Shown one piece after another: positions 17,569-26,588 of a stretch of 46,206 nt of DNA. Both the position numbers and the translations under genes were made by a program. The number at the start of each line of letters is the position of its first letter. The stretch's first letter is position 1. This DNA comes from an uncultured Pelagibacteraceae bacterium (GTDB lineage: Bacteria > Pseudomonadota > Alphaproteobacteria > Pelagibacterales > Pelagibacteraceae): NCBI GenBank assembly GCA_902529645.1, contig CABZXO010000004.1, forward strand, positions 73,226 to 119,431. The letters are read 5' to 3'. The notes below the pieces were generated by a model that worked only from the letters and a program-made list of their open reading frames with translations, made no database searches and had not been told where the DNA came from.

Positions 17569-17596
17569 ATTATAAAAGTTCAATTACAATAGTTAA
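17569..17596 (-). promoter_or_regulatory. Probable sigma-70 promoter of rpsF operon
   Basis: On the minus strand a perfect -10 hexamer TATAAT (17569-17574) lies 16 bases downstream of TTAACT (17591-17596, 4 of 6 matches to TTGACA). The predicted start of transcription is near 17562, giving a leader of about 25 bases before the rpsF ATG at 17536. This is too short for an S6:S18-binding leader structure. Confidence 0.45.
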
Positions 17597-17622
17597 AAAG
17601 GCAAAAATATTAGTTTTTTTAT

Positions 17623-18549
17623 ATGTTTTCAGTAATTTTTCCAGGTCAAGGATCTCAAATGGTGGGAATGGGAAAAGAACTTTATGAAAAATTTAATTTA
17701 GTAAAAGACCTCTTTAAAAAAGCAGATGATACACTAAATTTTTCTATTTCTAAGCTAATTTTAGAGGGACCAAAAGAAAAATTAGATTTAACAACCAATA
17801 CACAACCAGCAATATTTTTAATAAGTTATTCAATATTTAATTTAGTAAAAAATGAATTCAATATAGATTTGAATAAAGCTAAATACTTTGCTGGACACTC
17901 TTTAGGTGAATATTCAGCTTTATCGTGTGCAGGATACCTAAAATTTTCAGATACTTTAAGAATTTTAAGAGTCAGAGGGGATGCTATGCAAAACTCTGTG
18001 CCTAAAGGGCAGGGAGGAATGGTTGCGGTATTAGGCTCAACAGTCGATATAATTGAAAAAATATTGACAGAAAATACAGAAAATTTAAAAGCACAAATTG
18101 CAAATGATAATTCTGAGGGCCAAATTGTTTTGAGTGGAAAAACAGAGGATTTAGAAAAGTTAACTAAAATTTTAAAAGATTATTCAATAAAAAATATTAA
18201 ACTCCCTGTAAGTGCACCCTTCCACTGTGATTTGATGAACAATGCTACAAAAATTATGGAAGAAGAGTTAAATAAACTTAATTTTCAAAATGGACAAAAT
18301 AAATTAATTTCAAATGTGACTGCTAGTGAGATTAAAGACCCAGATGAGCTTAAACATCTCTTGATTAAGCAAATAGAGAATAGAGTTAGATGGAGAGAAA
18401 GCGTAATTAATATGATAGAGAATGATGTAGACCATTTTATAGAAATTGGACCTGGGAAAGTTCTGTCAGGTTTGGTAAAAAGAATTAACAGAAATGTAAA
18501 AATTGATACAATTAATTTACAAAGTGATATTGAAGGTTTAAAAATATGA
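17623..18549 (+). CDS. fabD: Malonyl-CoA:ACP transacylase
   Basis: 308-residue cytosolic enzyme that loads malonyl groups onto acyl carrier protein. The signature FPGQGSQ is at 7-13 and the nucleophile elbow GHSLGEYSAL holds the catalytic Ser93. The catalytic His is in VSAPFHCDLM, and the C-terminus shows the FIEIGPGKVLSGL helix. It begins a plus-strand run with fabG (4-base overlap) and acpP. It is divergent from rpsF across an 86-base gap. Confidence 0.96.
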   Translation: MFSVIFPGQGSQMVGMGKELYEKFNLVKDLFKKADDTLNFSISKLILEGPKEKLDLTTNTQPAIFLISYSIFNLVKNEFNIDLNKAKYFAGHSLGEYSALSCAGYLKFSDTLRILRVRGDAMQNSVPKGQGGMVAVLGSTVDIIEKILTENTENLKAQIANDNSEGQIVLSGKTEDLEKLTKILKDYSIKNIKLPVSAPFHCDLMNNATKIMEEELNKLNFQNGQNKLISNVTASEIKDPDELKHLLIKQIENRVRWRESVINMIENDVDHFIEIGPGKVLSGLVKRINRNVKIDTINLQSDIEGLKI

Positions 18550-19283
18550 TAGATTTGAAAGGTAAAAATATTATTGTTACAGGTGCTTCAGGTGGAATTG
18601 GAAATTCAATAATTGAAAAATTAAATCAATTTGGAGCAAATATTTTAGCCTCAGGTACAAGAATAGAAAAACTAGATGAGTTAAAAAATAAATATACAAA
18701 CATTAAAACATTGAGTTTTGATATTTCTAAAAGTGATAAAATTGAGGAATTTGTTGAAAATGCAACTAAAGAACTTGGTGGTAATTTAGATTGTATAGTT
18801 AATAATGCTGGCATCACTCAAGATAACTTAGCGATTAGGATGAGTTTAGAAGAATGGCAAAAAGTTATTGATGTTAATTTAACGTCAACCTTTTTGGCAA
18901 GTAAAGCAGCAATTAAAAAAATGCTTAAAAACAAGTCTGGTAAGATTGTTAATATTACATCAGTTGTCGGTCACACAGGGAATCTGGGTCAAGCTAATTA
19001 CACAGCATCTAAAGCAGGGATAATTGCTATGTCAAAGAGCTTAGCAATAGAATATGCAAAAAAAAATATAAATATAAATTGCATTTCGCCAGGATTTATT
19101 AAAACTGCAATGACTGATAAATTAGATGATAAATTCAAAGAGGCTATAATAAGTAAAATACCTTCAGCGCGTCTTGGAGATCCCGATGATATTGCAAATG
19201 CAGTACTTTTTTTATGTTCCGATCAAGCAAGTTATATAAATGGTGAAACTCTTCATGTTAATGGAGGTATGTATATGGCTTGA
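18546..19283 (+). CDS. fabG: 3-oxoacyl-ACP reductase
   Basis: 245-residue short-chain dehydrogenase that reduces beta-ketoacyl-ACP with NADPH. The nucleotide loop TGASGGIG is at 12-19, NNAG at 86-89, and the catalytic residues are Ser139, Tyr152 and Lys156 (in NYTASKAG). The C-terminus ends in the FabG-like YINGETLHVNGGMYMA. Its start overlaps fabD by 4 bases (ATGA). It is one of the few genes in the window ending in TGA. That stop forms part of a consensus -35 hexamer for a probable acpP promoter. Confidence 0.96.
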   Translation: MIDLKGKNIIVTGASGGIGNSIIEKLNQFGANILASGTRIEKLDELKNKYTNIKTLSFDISKSDKIEEFVENATKELGGNLDCIVNNAGITQDNLAIRMSLEEWQKVIDVNLTSTFLASKAAIKKMLKNKSGKIVNITSVVGHTGNLGQANYTASKAGIIAMSKSLAIEYAKKNININCISPGFIKTAMTDKLDDKFKEAIISKIPSARLGDPDDIANAVLFLCSDQASYINGETLHVNGGMYMA

Positions 19284-19307
19284 CAAAATAGGTTTTTAAA
19301 CTATTAA
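19280..19307 (+). promoter_or_regulatory. Probable internal promoter of acpP
   Basis: A perfect TTGACA (19280-19285) spans the fabG stop codon. A TATTAA -10-like hexamer follows at 19302-19307 after a 16-base spacer. The predicted start of transcription near 19314 gives a short leader that contains an AAGGA ribosome-binding site 6-7 bases before the acpP ATG. A separate promoter would suit the high demand for acyl carrier protein. Confidence 0.5.
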
Positions 19308-19331
19308 GAATTTATAACAAAAAGGATCAAT

Positions 19332-19571
19332 ATGTCAGAAGACGTTTCAAGCAAAGTTAAAAAAATTGTAGCAGATCACTTAGGTATTGATGAAACTAAA
19401 GTAACTGAGGATTCAAGTTTTATAGATGATTTAGGAGCAGATAGTTTAGATACAGTTGAGTTAGTGATGGCTTTCGAAGAGGAATTTGGATCTGAAATTT
19501 CAGACAGTGAAGCCGAGAAAATTTTAACTGTAGGAGATGCAGTTAAATTTATCGAAGGAAAAGCAAACTAG
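19332..19571 (+). CDS. acpP: Acyl carrier protein
   Basis: 79-residue acidic carrier of growing fatty acids. The phosphopantetheine attachment Ser38 is in the canonical [12 protein letters not shown] segment, and the typical closing helix ([12 protein letters not shown]) follows. A good Shine-Dalgarno (AAGGA) precedes the ATG, stronger than at most genes here. In many alphaproteobacteria fabF and mltG follow acpP; here the guanylate kinase gene starts only 8 bases later. Confidence 0.96.
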   Translation: MSEDVSSKVKKIVADHLGIDETKVTEDSSFIDDLGADSLDTVELVMAFEEEFGSEISDSEAEKILTVGDAVKFIEGKAN

Positions 19572-19579
19572 AAAATTTA

Positions 19580-20212
19580 ATGCCATCAGAAAAAGATGGG
19601 GTAATGATAATTTTGTCTTCTCCCTCAGGAGCTGGCAAAACTACTCTAGTTAAAAAGTTATCTGAAAAAGATAATTTTGAAATCTCAATATCGCATACCA
19701 CAAGACAACCTAGGCCTAACGAAAATCAAAACGAAGATTATTTTTTTGTTGATGAATTAGAATTTAAAAGATTAATTAAAAATGAGGAGTTTTTAGAATA
19801 CGCTAAAGTTTTCAATAATTTTTACGGCACAACAAGAACACCAGTTATAGACAAATTAAACAAAGGTAAAAATGTTCTTTTTGATATTGATTGGCAGGGA
19901 GCTGATCAATTAAAGAATAAGAAATTAGATTATAAATTAATTACTTTTTTTATACTTCCTCCAAGTAAAGAAGTTTTATTTGAAAGATTATCTAAACGAC
20001 ATGCAAATGATATACTTATTGCCCAAGAAAGAATGAAACAATTTGAAAGAGACGTTTTGCATTGGATAAATTATGATTACGTGGTTATAAATAATGATTT
20101 AAATGAATGTCATAATAAAATAACAAGTTTGATTAATGCAGTGATAAATAATGGCTCTAAAGACTATGATTTACAATATATTAGGAGCCATGTAGATAAA
20201 TTAACTTGTTAA
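19580..20212 (+). CDS. gmk: Guanylate kinase
   Basis: 210-residue cytosolic kinase converting GMP to GDP. The P-loop [10 protein letters not shown] lies near the N-terminus. The GMP-binding region contains [13 protein letters not shown] and the EDYFFVD and YGTTRTPV segments, and [10 protein letters not shown] follows. Normal length for the family. Its last 12 bases overlap the 3' end of the convergent ksgA gene. It directly follows acpP, an arrangement that looks like a deletion of the genes that usually lie between them. Confidence 0.95.
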   Translation: MPSEKDGVMIILSSPSGAGKTTLVKKLSEKDNFEISISHTTRQPRPNENQNEDYFFVDELEFKRLIKNEEFLEYAKVFNNFYGTTRTPVIDKLNKGKNVLFDIDWQGADQLKNKKLDYKLITFFILPPSKEVLFERLSKRHANDILIAQERMKQFERDVLHWINYDYVVINNDLNECHNKITSLINAVINNGSKDYDLQYIRSHVDKLTC

Positions 20213-20986
20213 GTTCTCATATTCACAAACTATTTTGTAATAAGTTTCCAAATTCAAATTTTGTGGCCTCTTAGTTAAATCAACTTTAAGTCTATTTAAA
20301 ACTTTTTGATCTCCATTAAAAAGCTGATTAAAAGGTTTTCTTAACATTTTTCTCCTTTGATTAAAAAAAATTCTAGTAATTTTTTCTAGATTATTTGCAT
20401 TTTTAAATTTCACAAATTTTTTTTTAGGAATAAAATATAATAGTGAACTATATATTTTTGGCTTTGGATAGAATGCTTCTGGTTTTATATCGCATATTTT
20501 TTTTATGTTGAGTTTCCAATTAGAAATAATCGATAATCTTCCATAATTTGAGCTATTAAATTCAGCAATTATCCTATCGGCGACTTCTTTCTGAAACATC
20601 AAGATTAAACATTCAAACCAAAAATTATCTTTTAAATTTATTATCCATTTGATGAGAATTTCAGTTGAAATATTGTATGGCAAATTACCAAAAACTGTGA
20701 CCTTATCCTTAAAAAGATTAGTTTCATCTACTTTTAAAATATCATCATTAATAATTGTTATCTGATTATTAAATTTGTTCTTAAGATCAATTGATAATTT
20801 GTTATCTTTCTCAATGACCAAAACTTTTTTTGGATTTTTTTTAAGAATACATGAAGTTAAATTGCCAGTTCCTGGCCCTATTTCTATAACAGTTTTATCT
20901 TTAATATCAGTTATGTTTGTAATTTTTTCTATGATGTTTTTATCAATTAAAAAATTTTGACCTAAACTTTTTTTTGCCTTAATCAA
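20201..20986 (-). CDS. ksgA: 16S rRNA (adenine-N6,N6) dimethyltransferase
   Basis: 261-residue methyltransferase (RsmA/KsgA) that dimethylates the two adjacent adenines of helix 45 in 16S rRNA. The SAM-binding start [10 protein letters not shown] and the [10 protein letters not shown] motif are present, as are the catalytic NLPYNIST motif and the [11 protein letters not shown]-terminal domain element. It is the last gene of the lptF-lptG-lptD-surA-pdxA-ksgA operon, starting 4 bases inside pdxA. It converges on gmk with a 12-base overlap. Confidence 0.95.
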   Translation of the reverse strand: MIKAKKSLGQNFLIDKNIIEKITNITDIKDKTVIEIGPGTGNLTSCILKKNPKKVLVIEKDNKLSIDLKNKFNNQITIINDDILKVDETNLFKDKVTVFGNLPYNISTEILIKWIINLKDNFWFECLILMFQKEVADRIIAEFNSSNYGRLSIISNWKLNIKKICDIKPEAFYPKPKIYSSLLYFIPKKKFVKFKNANNLEKITRIFFNQRRKMLRKPFNQLFNGDQKVLNRLKVDLTKRPQNLNLETYYKIVCEYENLTS

Positions 20987-21945
20987 TTTTTATCTAAAAA
21001 ATTTATTGCTCTGACTAAGCTTAATGGATTTGATAAATTTTTACCTATCATTTTCTCATTTGGACCATGGTCTGGAGAAATACGAATAAATGGTAATCCC
21101 AATGTGATATTTATGGCGTCATATTCATATATTGTTTTAATAGGTGTTAAAACTTGATCATGGTACATACCAATAATGACATCAAATTTATTTCTTATAT
21201 TTTTGATGAAAATTGTATCTGCTGGGAAAGGACCTGATATCGTAAATTTTTTTTTTAATTTTTTTATTAAAGGTTTAATAATTTCTTCATCTTCATTAAA
21301 TTTATTAATACTCTCACAATGAGGATTTACACCTAAAATGGCTATTTTGGGCTTATACCCTAAATTATTTTTATAGAAATTGTTTACTAAAATAATTTTC
21401 TCCATAATGGTTTTTTTATTTAATTTCTTTACAACTTGTTTTAAAGGCAAATGTGTGGTGACAGGACAAACAGAAAGTTCTTTATTATAAATAAGCATGC
21501 AAGTTTTTTTTATTGAAAATTTTTTAGATATATATTCAGTGATTCCTAAATATTTTTTTCCTAGAAAATGTTTTTTTGAAATCGGTCCATTGATAAATTT
21601 ATGAATTTTTTCTTTTTGAAGTATTTTAAAAGCTATTTTAAAAGATTGATTAATAAATTTGCTAGATTTATTTGAAATTTTTTGAAAAGCTTTTTTTTGG
21701 TCGTAATTAACATTTATCAAATTAATAGATTTGTTATCTAATTTTTTTACAAAAAAATTATTTATGTTAATTATTTTAATCTTTTTTTTTATTTTCAAAA
21801 TTTTCATTTGTTTTTTTAATATTTTTTCTGATGAGATTAAAATGATTGGACTTTTTATATTTTTTAAATGAATTGATTTAAAAAAAATTTCTAAAAAAAT
21901 ACTGTTTGGTTCTCCGTGAACAATTAAAATAGGACTATAATTCAT
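20983..21945 (-). CDS. pdxA: 4-hydroxythreonine-4-phosphate dehydrogenase
   Basis: 320-residue metal-dependent NAD(P) enzyme of the DXP-dependent pyridoxal phosphate pathway. The metal ligand His is in GMYHDQVLTPIK. NGPISKKHF and the closing TLGLPFIRISPDHGP are diagnostic. The N-terminal half is strongly biased to Lys/Ile/Asn, but no key segment is lost. It overlaps surA by 11 bases and ksgA by 4. The surA-pdxA-ksgA order is widespread in proteobacteria. Confidence 0.93.
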   Translation of the reverse strand: MNYSPILIVHGEPNSIFLEIFFKSIHLKNIKSPIILISSEKILKKQMKILKIKKKIKIININNFFVKKLDNKSINLINVNYDQKKAFQKISNKSSKFINQSFKIAFKILQKEKIHKFINGPISKKHFLGKKYLGITEYISKKFSIKKTCMLIYNKELSVCPVTTHLPLKQVVKKLNKKTIMEKIILVNNFYKNNLGYKPKIAILGVNPHCESINKFNEDEEIIKPLIKKLKKKFTISGPFPADTIFIKNIRNKFDVIIGMYHDQVLTPIKTIYEYDAINITLGLPFIRISPDHGPNEKMIGKNLSNPLSLVRAINFLDKN

Positions 21946-22864
21946 CTATTTGAAAATTTTTCTTAACTTTATTGAAATACATAATTGAAAACTGATTAAG
22001 TTGATCATTTTTGGATAAAGAAATTAATCTTTTCAATTCTTGATTTTTATCTTTTGTAAATTTAATATTTTTAATCTCATTTATCTTAAGTATTAGAAAA
22101 CCCCCAGGCACAGTTATTGGTTGAGTAATTTCGTTAATTTTTAAATTTCGTAAAATATTAATAATATTTTTATTAATTGAGTTTTCATTTATCCAATCTA
22201 AAGATCCTCCTATATTGGATGTTTCAGAAATACTATATATTAAAGCAGCATTATCAAATCCTTTTTCATTTATAGTTTTTTTTATTTCATTATATTTTGT
22301 TTGAAGTTTTTCATTATCTGACACTTCAAAAACAATTTCGGACATTAAAAAAGATTTTAATCTTTTGTTGTTATCGATTTCAATTTTTTCTTTAAGAAAA
22401 TTTTCATCAATTTTTACTTTTGATGCAAATTTAGATACAATTAATTGATTCCACAATGCTTCAGTTGAAATTTTCTGTAATACATCATTATATTCAATAT
22501 TATTTTGTTCAAGATATTTTTTAAAGTCATTAAGACTTTTAATTTGAATTTTAATATAAACACTTTTTAAAATTCTTTCTAAATATTCAAGTGGAAGATT
22601 AGGACTCTCTATATTTTTAGAGATTTCTATTTGCTTTATTTTTTCGTTAATTAAAGATTTTTTAGAAATCTCTAATATTTCATTATTACTAAGTTTTTTT
22701 AAGTTTGGGTTAAGTGCTATTAAATACATAAATTCTTTTTTCAAATCAACACTTGTAATTATCTCATTTTCAATTTTTAAAAGGATTTTATTCTCCAAAC
22801 TAAAAGATTCTAAATTAAAAAATATAAGTATCAGAATAAATGCTAGTATTTTTTTAATTTTCAT
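21935..22864 (-). CDS. surA: Periplasmic peptidyl-prolyl isomerase/chaperone SurA
   Basis: 309-residue exported chaperone for outer-membrane proteins. It has a signal peptide (1 to about 22), a SurA N-terminal helical domain (IENEIITSVDLKKE and onward) and a single parvulin-type PpiC domain around residues 165-270 (IGGSLDWINE...ITQPITVPGGFLILKI). E. coli SurA has two parvulin domains; one is usual in short alphaproteobacterial forms. It lies 3 bases downstream of lptD, whose product is a known SurA client. Overlaps pdxA by 11 bases. Confidence 0.88.
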   Translation of the reverse strand: MKIKKILAFILILIFFNLESFSLENKILLKIENEIITSVDLKKEFMYLIALNPNLKKLSNNEILEISKKSLINEKIKQIEISKNIESPNLPLEYLERILKSVYIKIQIKSLNDFKKYLEQNNIEYNDVLQKISTEALWNQLIVSKFASKVKIDENFLKEKIEIDNNKRLKSFLMSEIVFEVSDNEKLQTKYNEIKKTINEKGFDNAALIYSISETSNIGGSLDWINENSINKNIINILRNLKINEITQPITVPGGFLILKINEIKNIKFTKDKNQELKRLISLSKNDQLNQFSIMYFNKVKKNFQIDEL

Positions 22865-22867
22865 AAT

Positions 22868-25525
22868 TTACCTAAACCACCCACTTCCAGTATTATAAAT
22901 TTCCCGTTCATACGTGGTTAAAGGAATTAATGTTATTGTAAAAAATAAATCCTCAGATGGTTTTAAGTCATTATCTTGATAAAAAACTTTATTGTATTTT
23001 AAAGCAGCTGTTAAACAATCATTTTTGTATTCATAACTTAAATCATAATATTCAGTTAAATTAATAGTTTTGTTTCTTCTTGTAGAAAATTTAATGAAGT
23101 TATTTTCATCAATTTTATATTGAGTAGTATTTGATAGTACATGAGTCTCGCCTATTTTACTATTTTGCTCAACAAAATCGAAAGTGGTTAAAAAATTATT
23201 TATAGAAATTTCAGTTTTTATTTTTTGGGAGTCAAATGTCTGTATGTCATTATCAATTGAAAAGTCATAGCCTAAATTTAAATTTTCAAATAAATTGTTA
23301 TTAATTGAACCAAATATATTTGAATTTTGTTTATCAATAGTTGAACTAGTTGGAATATTATTTTCTACTTTATCTCTCACAACTGTTGCTAATTTGAACT
23401 CTAAAAATTTATCTTTAGAATTAAAACTTTGATTAGATTTATTTTCTACAGGATCATATTTATAATTTAGTCCAAATGTAATAGATCTTCCTGCCTCAAA
23501 TGAGTCACTAATCCCAAGTCTGTTTATATCAAATACATTGTTAGCAGTTATTATTTTATTATCACCACTGTGATCTTTCATATTGTTTCCTGGATTTAGT
23601 CTAAATGAAATTTTTGGAGTTAAATACTCATTAACGCCAGTTTTTGTTTTTGTTAATGGATAACTACTATTTAGATCAAAAATACTAAAACCATCTATCT
23701 GAGGGCTGGATGAAAATATAGAATCATTTTTTGCAACCGTATTATTATTTTTAAAATAAATTCCAAAGTTATTGTTAAATCCATATTTAATATAATCTAT
23801 TGAATTGTATTGCAATTGATTATGTATCGTTGTTTTTAAATTATTTGTGTTTTTGAGATTGTTTTCACCTGAAGAAGAAAAATTTATTGAACCAATAAAA
23901 TCTTCATTTGCAATATCTTTAATAAATTCATAATAAGGTAAAACATACTGGTATCTATCACTATTTTTTCCTGACAAATTTTCATAAAGTCTCATTCCTG
24001 AATTAAAAGTAAAGCTATCATTTTCTAGTTCAACATGTAGCTTACTTTCCATTAAATCTTTATCATCTGGTAAAACAGGTGTCTCGAATAAGTTATTCTG
24101 AAAAACTTTTAGATAAGTATCATTTGTTACTTTTTCTATTTTTGTTTCTAATTTACTATTTGAAAAATTAGATAATTCTAAATCCTTTTTGTAATTTAAA
24201 AAAAAATGACTTATTGAATTTTTTTCTTTGCTAGTTGAGGATTTATATCCTCTAGTTAAACTAAAGTCGGTTATTAAAGAAGAGTTTTTATATTTTTTTC
24301 TATACTCATTTTGTAAAATATACTTATTATCCTCGAAAACAGTAGGTTTAAAGGTATAATCCTTATCAGCTCCAAGAGTTTTAAAATAAGGGATATATAT
24401 AGACGAACCTAGTATTTCTGAATTGTTAAATTGTGGCTGTAAAAAACCAGATCTTCTTTCTACAGTGGGGTCTGGATGAAAAAATTTAGGAAAATATATT
24501 ACGGGTATATCATATACTTTTAAAATTGCATTCTCGTAAATTAAATTTTTATTTATTTTGTCGTGGGTAATTTTTTTTGACTTTATGCACCAGGGGGTTC
24601 TTTTCTCTGTAATTTTACAGCTAGTAAAAATACCATTGTTTATTAATGTTTTTTCATCATTTCCAGAAGACGATGAACCGTAAAGTCTAGGATCATTTTC
24701 ATTATTACCAAATATATCTTTATGAATTTTGATTTTAGTTTCTTTAGATATAAAATTTTTCTTTTCTAAATTAAAAAAACCTTCTGAAAAAAAATATTCA
24801 TCATTCTTATTTTCAGAATTTTTTGCTATTACATTTAAATTTTTGCCTTTGAGTAATTTTTCTTGTAAAGAATATTTGAATTTATCTAAATTATATATAT
24901 TACCTTCGTTATCTTTAACACTTGTTTTCATTTGAGATGATAAATCTGAAGAAGCACGAAAATAAGAAACATCACTTGATTCAAAATTATATTTATTCTC
25001 GATTAATGCAGTGGTAATACCTTTTGTGATTACTTTTTCATCGTTTTTAAAATAAGTAATGTCATCTGCATTTATTGTAATATCTTTTTCAATATCAATA
25101 ATCTTAACATTTTTTTTTGCATTCAAAGTGTTTTCAATTTTGTTGTAATAAAATTCATTAGCTGTAATTGTATTTTTTTTATCAACAGCTTTAGAATTAC
25201 CTTTTGTGATTACTTTTTCATCGTTTTTAAAATATATTGCCCTATCCGTAAATATGATTAAGTCATTTACTTTATTGACAATCTTGACAGTGCCTTCAGC
25301 CTCAAGAATATTTTTAATTTTATCATATGAAAATTCTTTAGCGATAATCTTATCACCTTCTTCAGTTGTAACCGTACCACCTTTATATCCATTTATTTGA
25401 TTTCCATTTTCAGAAATTTCAATTTCAGTCACATTAAATATAAACTGTTCATTAGATAGTAGCACAGAACAAAGACTAAAAAAAATAACAACAATAAATA
25501 TGAGACTTTTTAAACTATTTTTCAT
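22868..25525 (-). CDS. lptD: LPS-assembly protein LptD
   Basis: 885-residue outer-membrane beta-barrel that inserts lipopolysaccharide into the outer leaflet, with LptE. It has a signal peptide (1 to about 25) and an N-terminal periplasmic OstA/LptA-like domain (about 30-200). A long barrel follows, beginning after the KITHDKINKNLIYENAILKVYDIPVIYFPKFFHPDP region and ending in a terminal aromatic Trp-Phe-Arg strand (GSGWFR). Four Cys are visible at first sight, including two close together (ISFTSCKITEKRTPWCIKS). The OstA domain contains an exact 37-base internal repeat (see separate entry). The operon order lptF-lptG-lptD-surA supports the call. The gene overlaps lptG by 11 bases. Confidence 0.93.
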   Translation of the reverse strand: MKNSLKSLIFIVVIFFSLCSVLLSNEQFIFNVTEIEISENGNQINGYKGGTVTTEEGDKIIAKEFSYDKIKNILEAEGTVKIVNKVNDLIIFTDRAIYFKNDEKVITKGNSKAVDKKNTITANEFYYNKIENTLNAKKNVKIIDIEKDITINADDITYFKNDEKVITKGITTALIENKYNFESSDVSYFRASSDLSSQMKTSVKDNEGNIYNLDKFKYSLQEKLLKGKNLNVIAKNSENKNDEYFFSEGFFNLEKKNFISKETKIKIHKDIFGNNENDPRLYGSSSSGNDEKTLINNGIFTSCKITEKRTPWCIKSKKITHDKINKNLIYENAILKVYDIPVIYFPKFFHPDPTVERRSGFLQPQFNNSEILGSSIYIPYFKTLGADKDYTFKPTVFEDNKYILQNEYRKKYKNSSLITDFSLTRGYKSSTSKEKNSISHFFLNYKKDLELSNFSNSKLETKIEKVTNDTYLKVFQNNLFETPVLPDDKDLMESKLHVELENDSFTFNSGMRLYENLSGKNSDRYQYVLPYYEFIKDIANEDFIGSINFSSSGENNLKNTNNLKTTIHNQLQYNSIDYIKYGFNNNFGIYFKNNNTVAKNDSIFSSSPQIDGFSIFDLNSSYPLTKTKTGVNEYLTPKISFRLNPGNNMKDHSGDNKIITANNVFDINRLGISDSFEAGRSITFGLNYKYDPVENKSNQSFNSKDKFLEFKLATVVRDKVENNIPTSSTIDKQNSNIFGSINNNLFENLNLGYDFSIDNDIQTFDSQKIKTEISINNFLTTFDFVEQNSKIGETHVLSNTTQYKIDENNFIKFSTRRNKTINLTEYYDLSYEYKNDCLTAALKYNKVFYQDNDLKPSEDLFFTITLIPLTTYEREIYNTGSGWFR
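25018..25234 (-). repeat. 37-base direct repeat inside lptD, 180-base period
   Basis: Two identical 37-base copies lie at 25018-25054 and 25198-25234, offset by 180 bases, i.e. exactly 60 codons. They encode the same 12 residues, YFKNDEKVITKG, at LptD positions 98-109 and 158-169. The flanking DNA has diverged, although the 60-residue unit (helix-strand OstA repeat with similar FYYNKIEN/FSYDKIKN phrases) can still be traced. Confidence 0.9.
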
Positions 25526-26588
25526 TAATTTTTAAAGTCATTATAGAGTTGAAAATTATCAATACTGATAATGGTATCCATATAGCAAGTTGGAGATGAA
25601 GTTTTTCTGTCGATCCCATAACATTAAAAAAGTTGTTTATATAGTAAATTATTACTGAAAAAAATAATCCAATTATAATTTTTAGAGTAGTGCTATGCAA
25701 CTTTTTTGTATTAAACATAATGATGGCAGATAAAATAGTCATTAAAATTAAAAATAAAGGATAAGTAGCTATTTTATAAATTTGCATATTAACTTCAACA
25801 ATTGAATAATTTAATGATTTATAATTTTCTCTAAGATTTATTAATTTTAAAATAGATAAGGATGATAAATTTGAGAATAAGCTTTCTATTTTTTTTTGAT
25901 CAAAATTCGATAGAAATCTTAGTAAATCTATCTTCTGACTCGAATTATCTTTAAAAACAGTCGCATCATATATTAACCATTCTGTATCTTTAATATCTAT
26001 TTTGTTGCTTTTAATACTTTCTATTAAATCAAAATTTTTATCAAATTTTGTAATAAAGGTATCTGATAGAAAATTATTGTCTATTTTAGATGAATTTATG
26101 ATGTTTATTTGATCATTAACTACATCTTTAATCCACAATCCATTCTTATTAATAACAGCTAAATAAAGTTTATCTTCTGCAAATTGATTTTTTATTTGAA
26201 GATAATAACTTTGCAAAGTAGATGAAAAATTATAAAATAATACAACAATCAAAATACTTAAGAACAAACAAATAGAACTAATTATTATAATTATTTGAGA
26301 GTTTTTTAATCCAGAATATTTAAATATATTTAATTCATTATTATTGAAAAGCTTAATAAAAAAAAATTGAGTTGAAATTAAAAAAATAAATGGAAACATT
26401 TCAAATACTATTGAAGGTGAATTTAAAAGAGATAAATAAATCGGATATATAATACTAACATTAGATTTATTCAAAAATTCTATTTCTTTTAAAATATTTA
26501 AAATAAATGTAAGACAAAACATAATTAAGAAAACATTTAAAAATGATTTTAAAAAAACTGATGTTAAAAATTTAATATAAGTTTTCAT
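25515..26588 (-). CDS. lptG: LPS export permease LptG
   Basis: 357-residue inner-membrane permease subunit (YjgP/YjgQ family) of the LptB2FG transporter, which extracts LPS from the membrane. Layout: helices at about 10-35, 45-75 and 90-120, a periplasmic beta-jellyroll region (about 125-265), then three closing helices. It begins 4 bases inside lptF and overlaps lptD by 11 bases. The ATPase LptB is not in the window. Assignment of G versus F rests on order and on being adjacent to lptD. Confidence 0.88.
   Translation of the reverse strand: MKTYIKFLTSVFLKSFLNVFLIMFCLTFILNILKEIEFLNKSNVSIIYPIYLSLLNSPSIVFEMFPFIFLISTQFFFIKLFNNNELNIFKYSGLKNSQIIIIISSICLFLSILIVVLFYNFSSTLQSYYLQIKNQFAEDKLYLAVINKNGLWIKDVVNDQINIINSSKIDNNFLSDTFITKFDKNFDLIESIKSNKIDIKDTEWLIYDATVFKDNSSQKIDLLRFLSNFDQKKIESLFSNLSSLSILKLINLRENYKSLNYSIVEVNMQIYKIATYPLFLILMTILSAIIMFNTKKLHSTTLKIIIGLFFSVIIYYINNFFNVMGSTEKLHLQLAIWIPLSVLIIFNSIMTLKINEK

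Noticed and set aside
17537..17622. S6:S18-binding leader of rpsF
   Set aside because: The leader from the predicted promoter is only about 25 bases and no suitable structured motif is visible.
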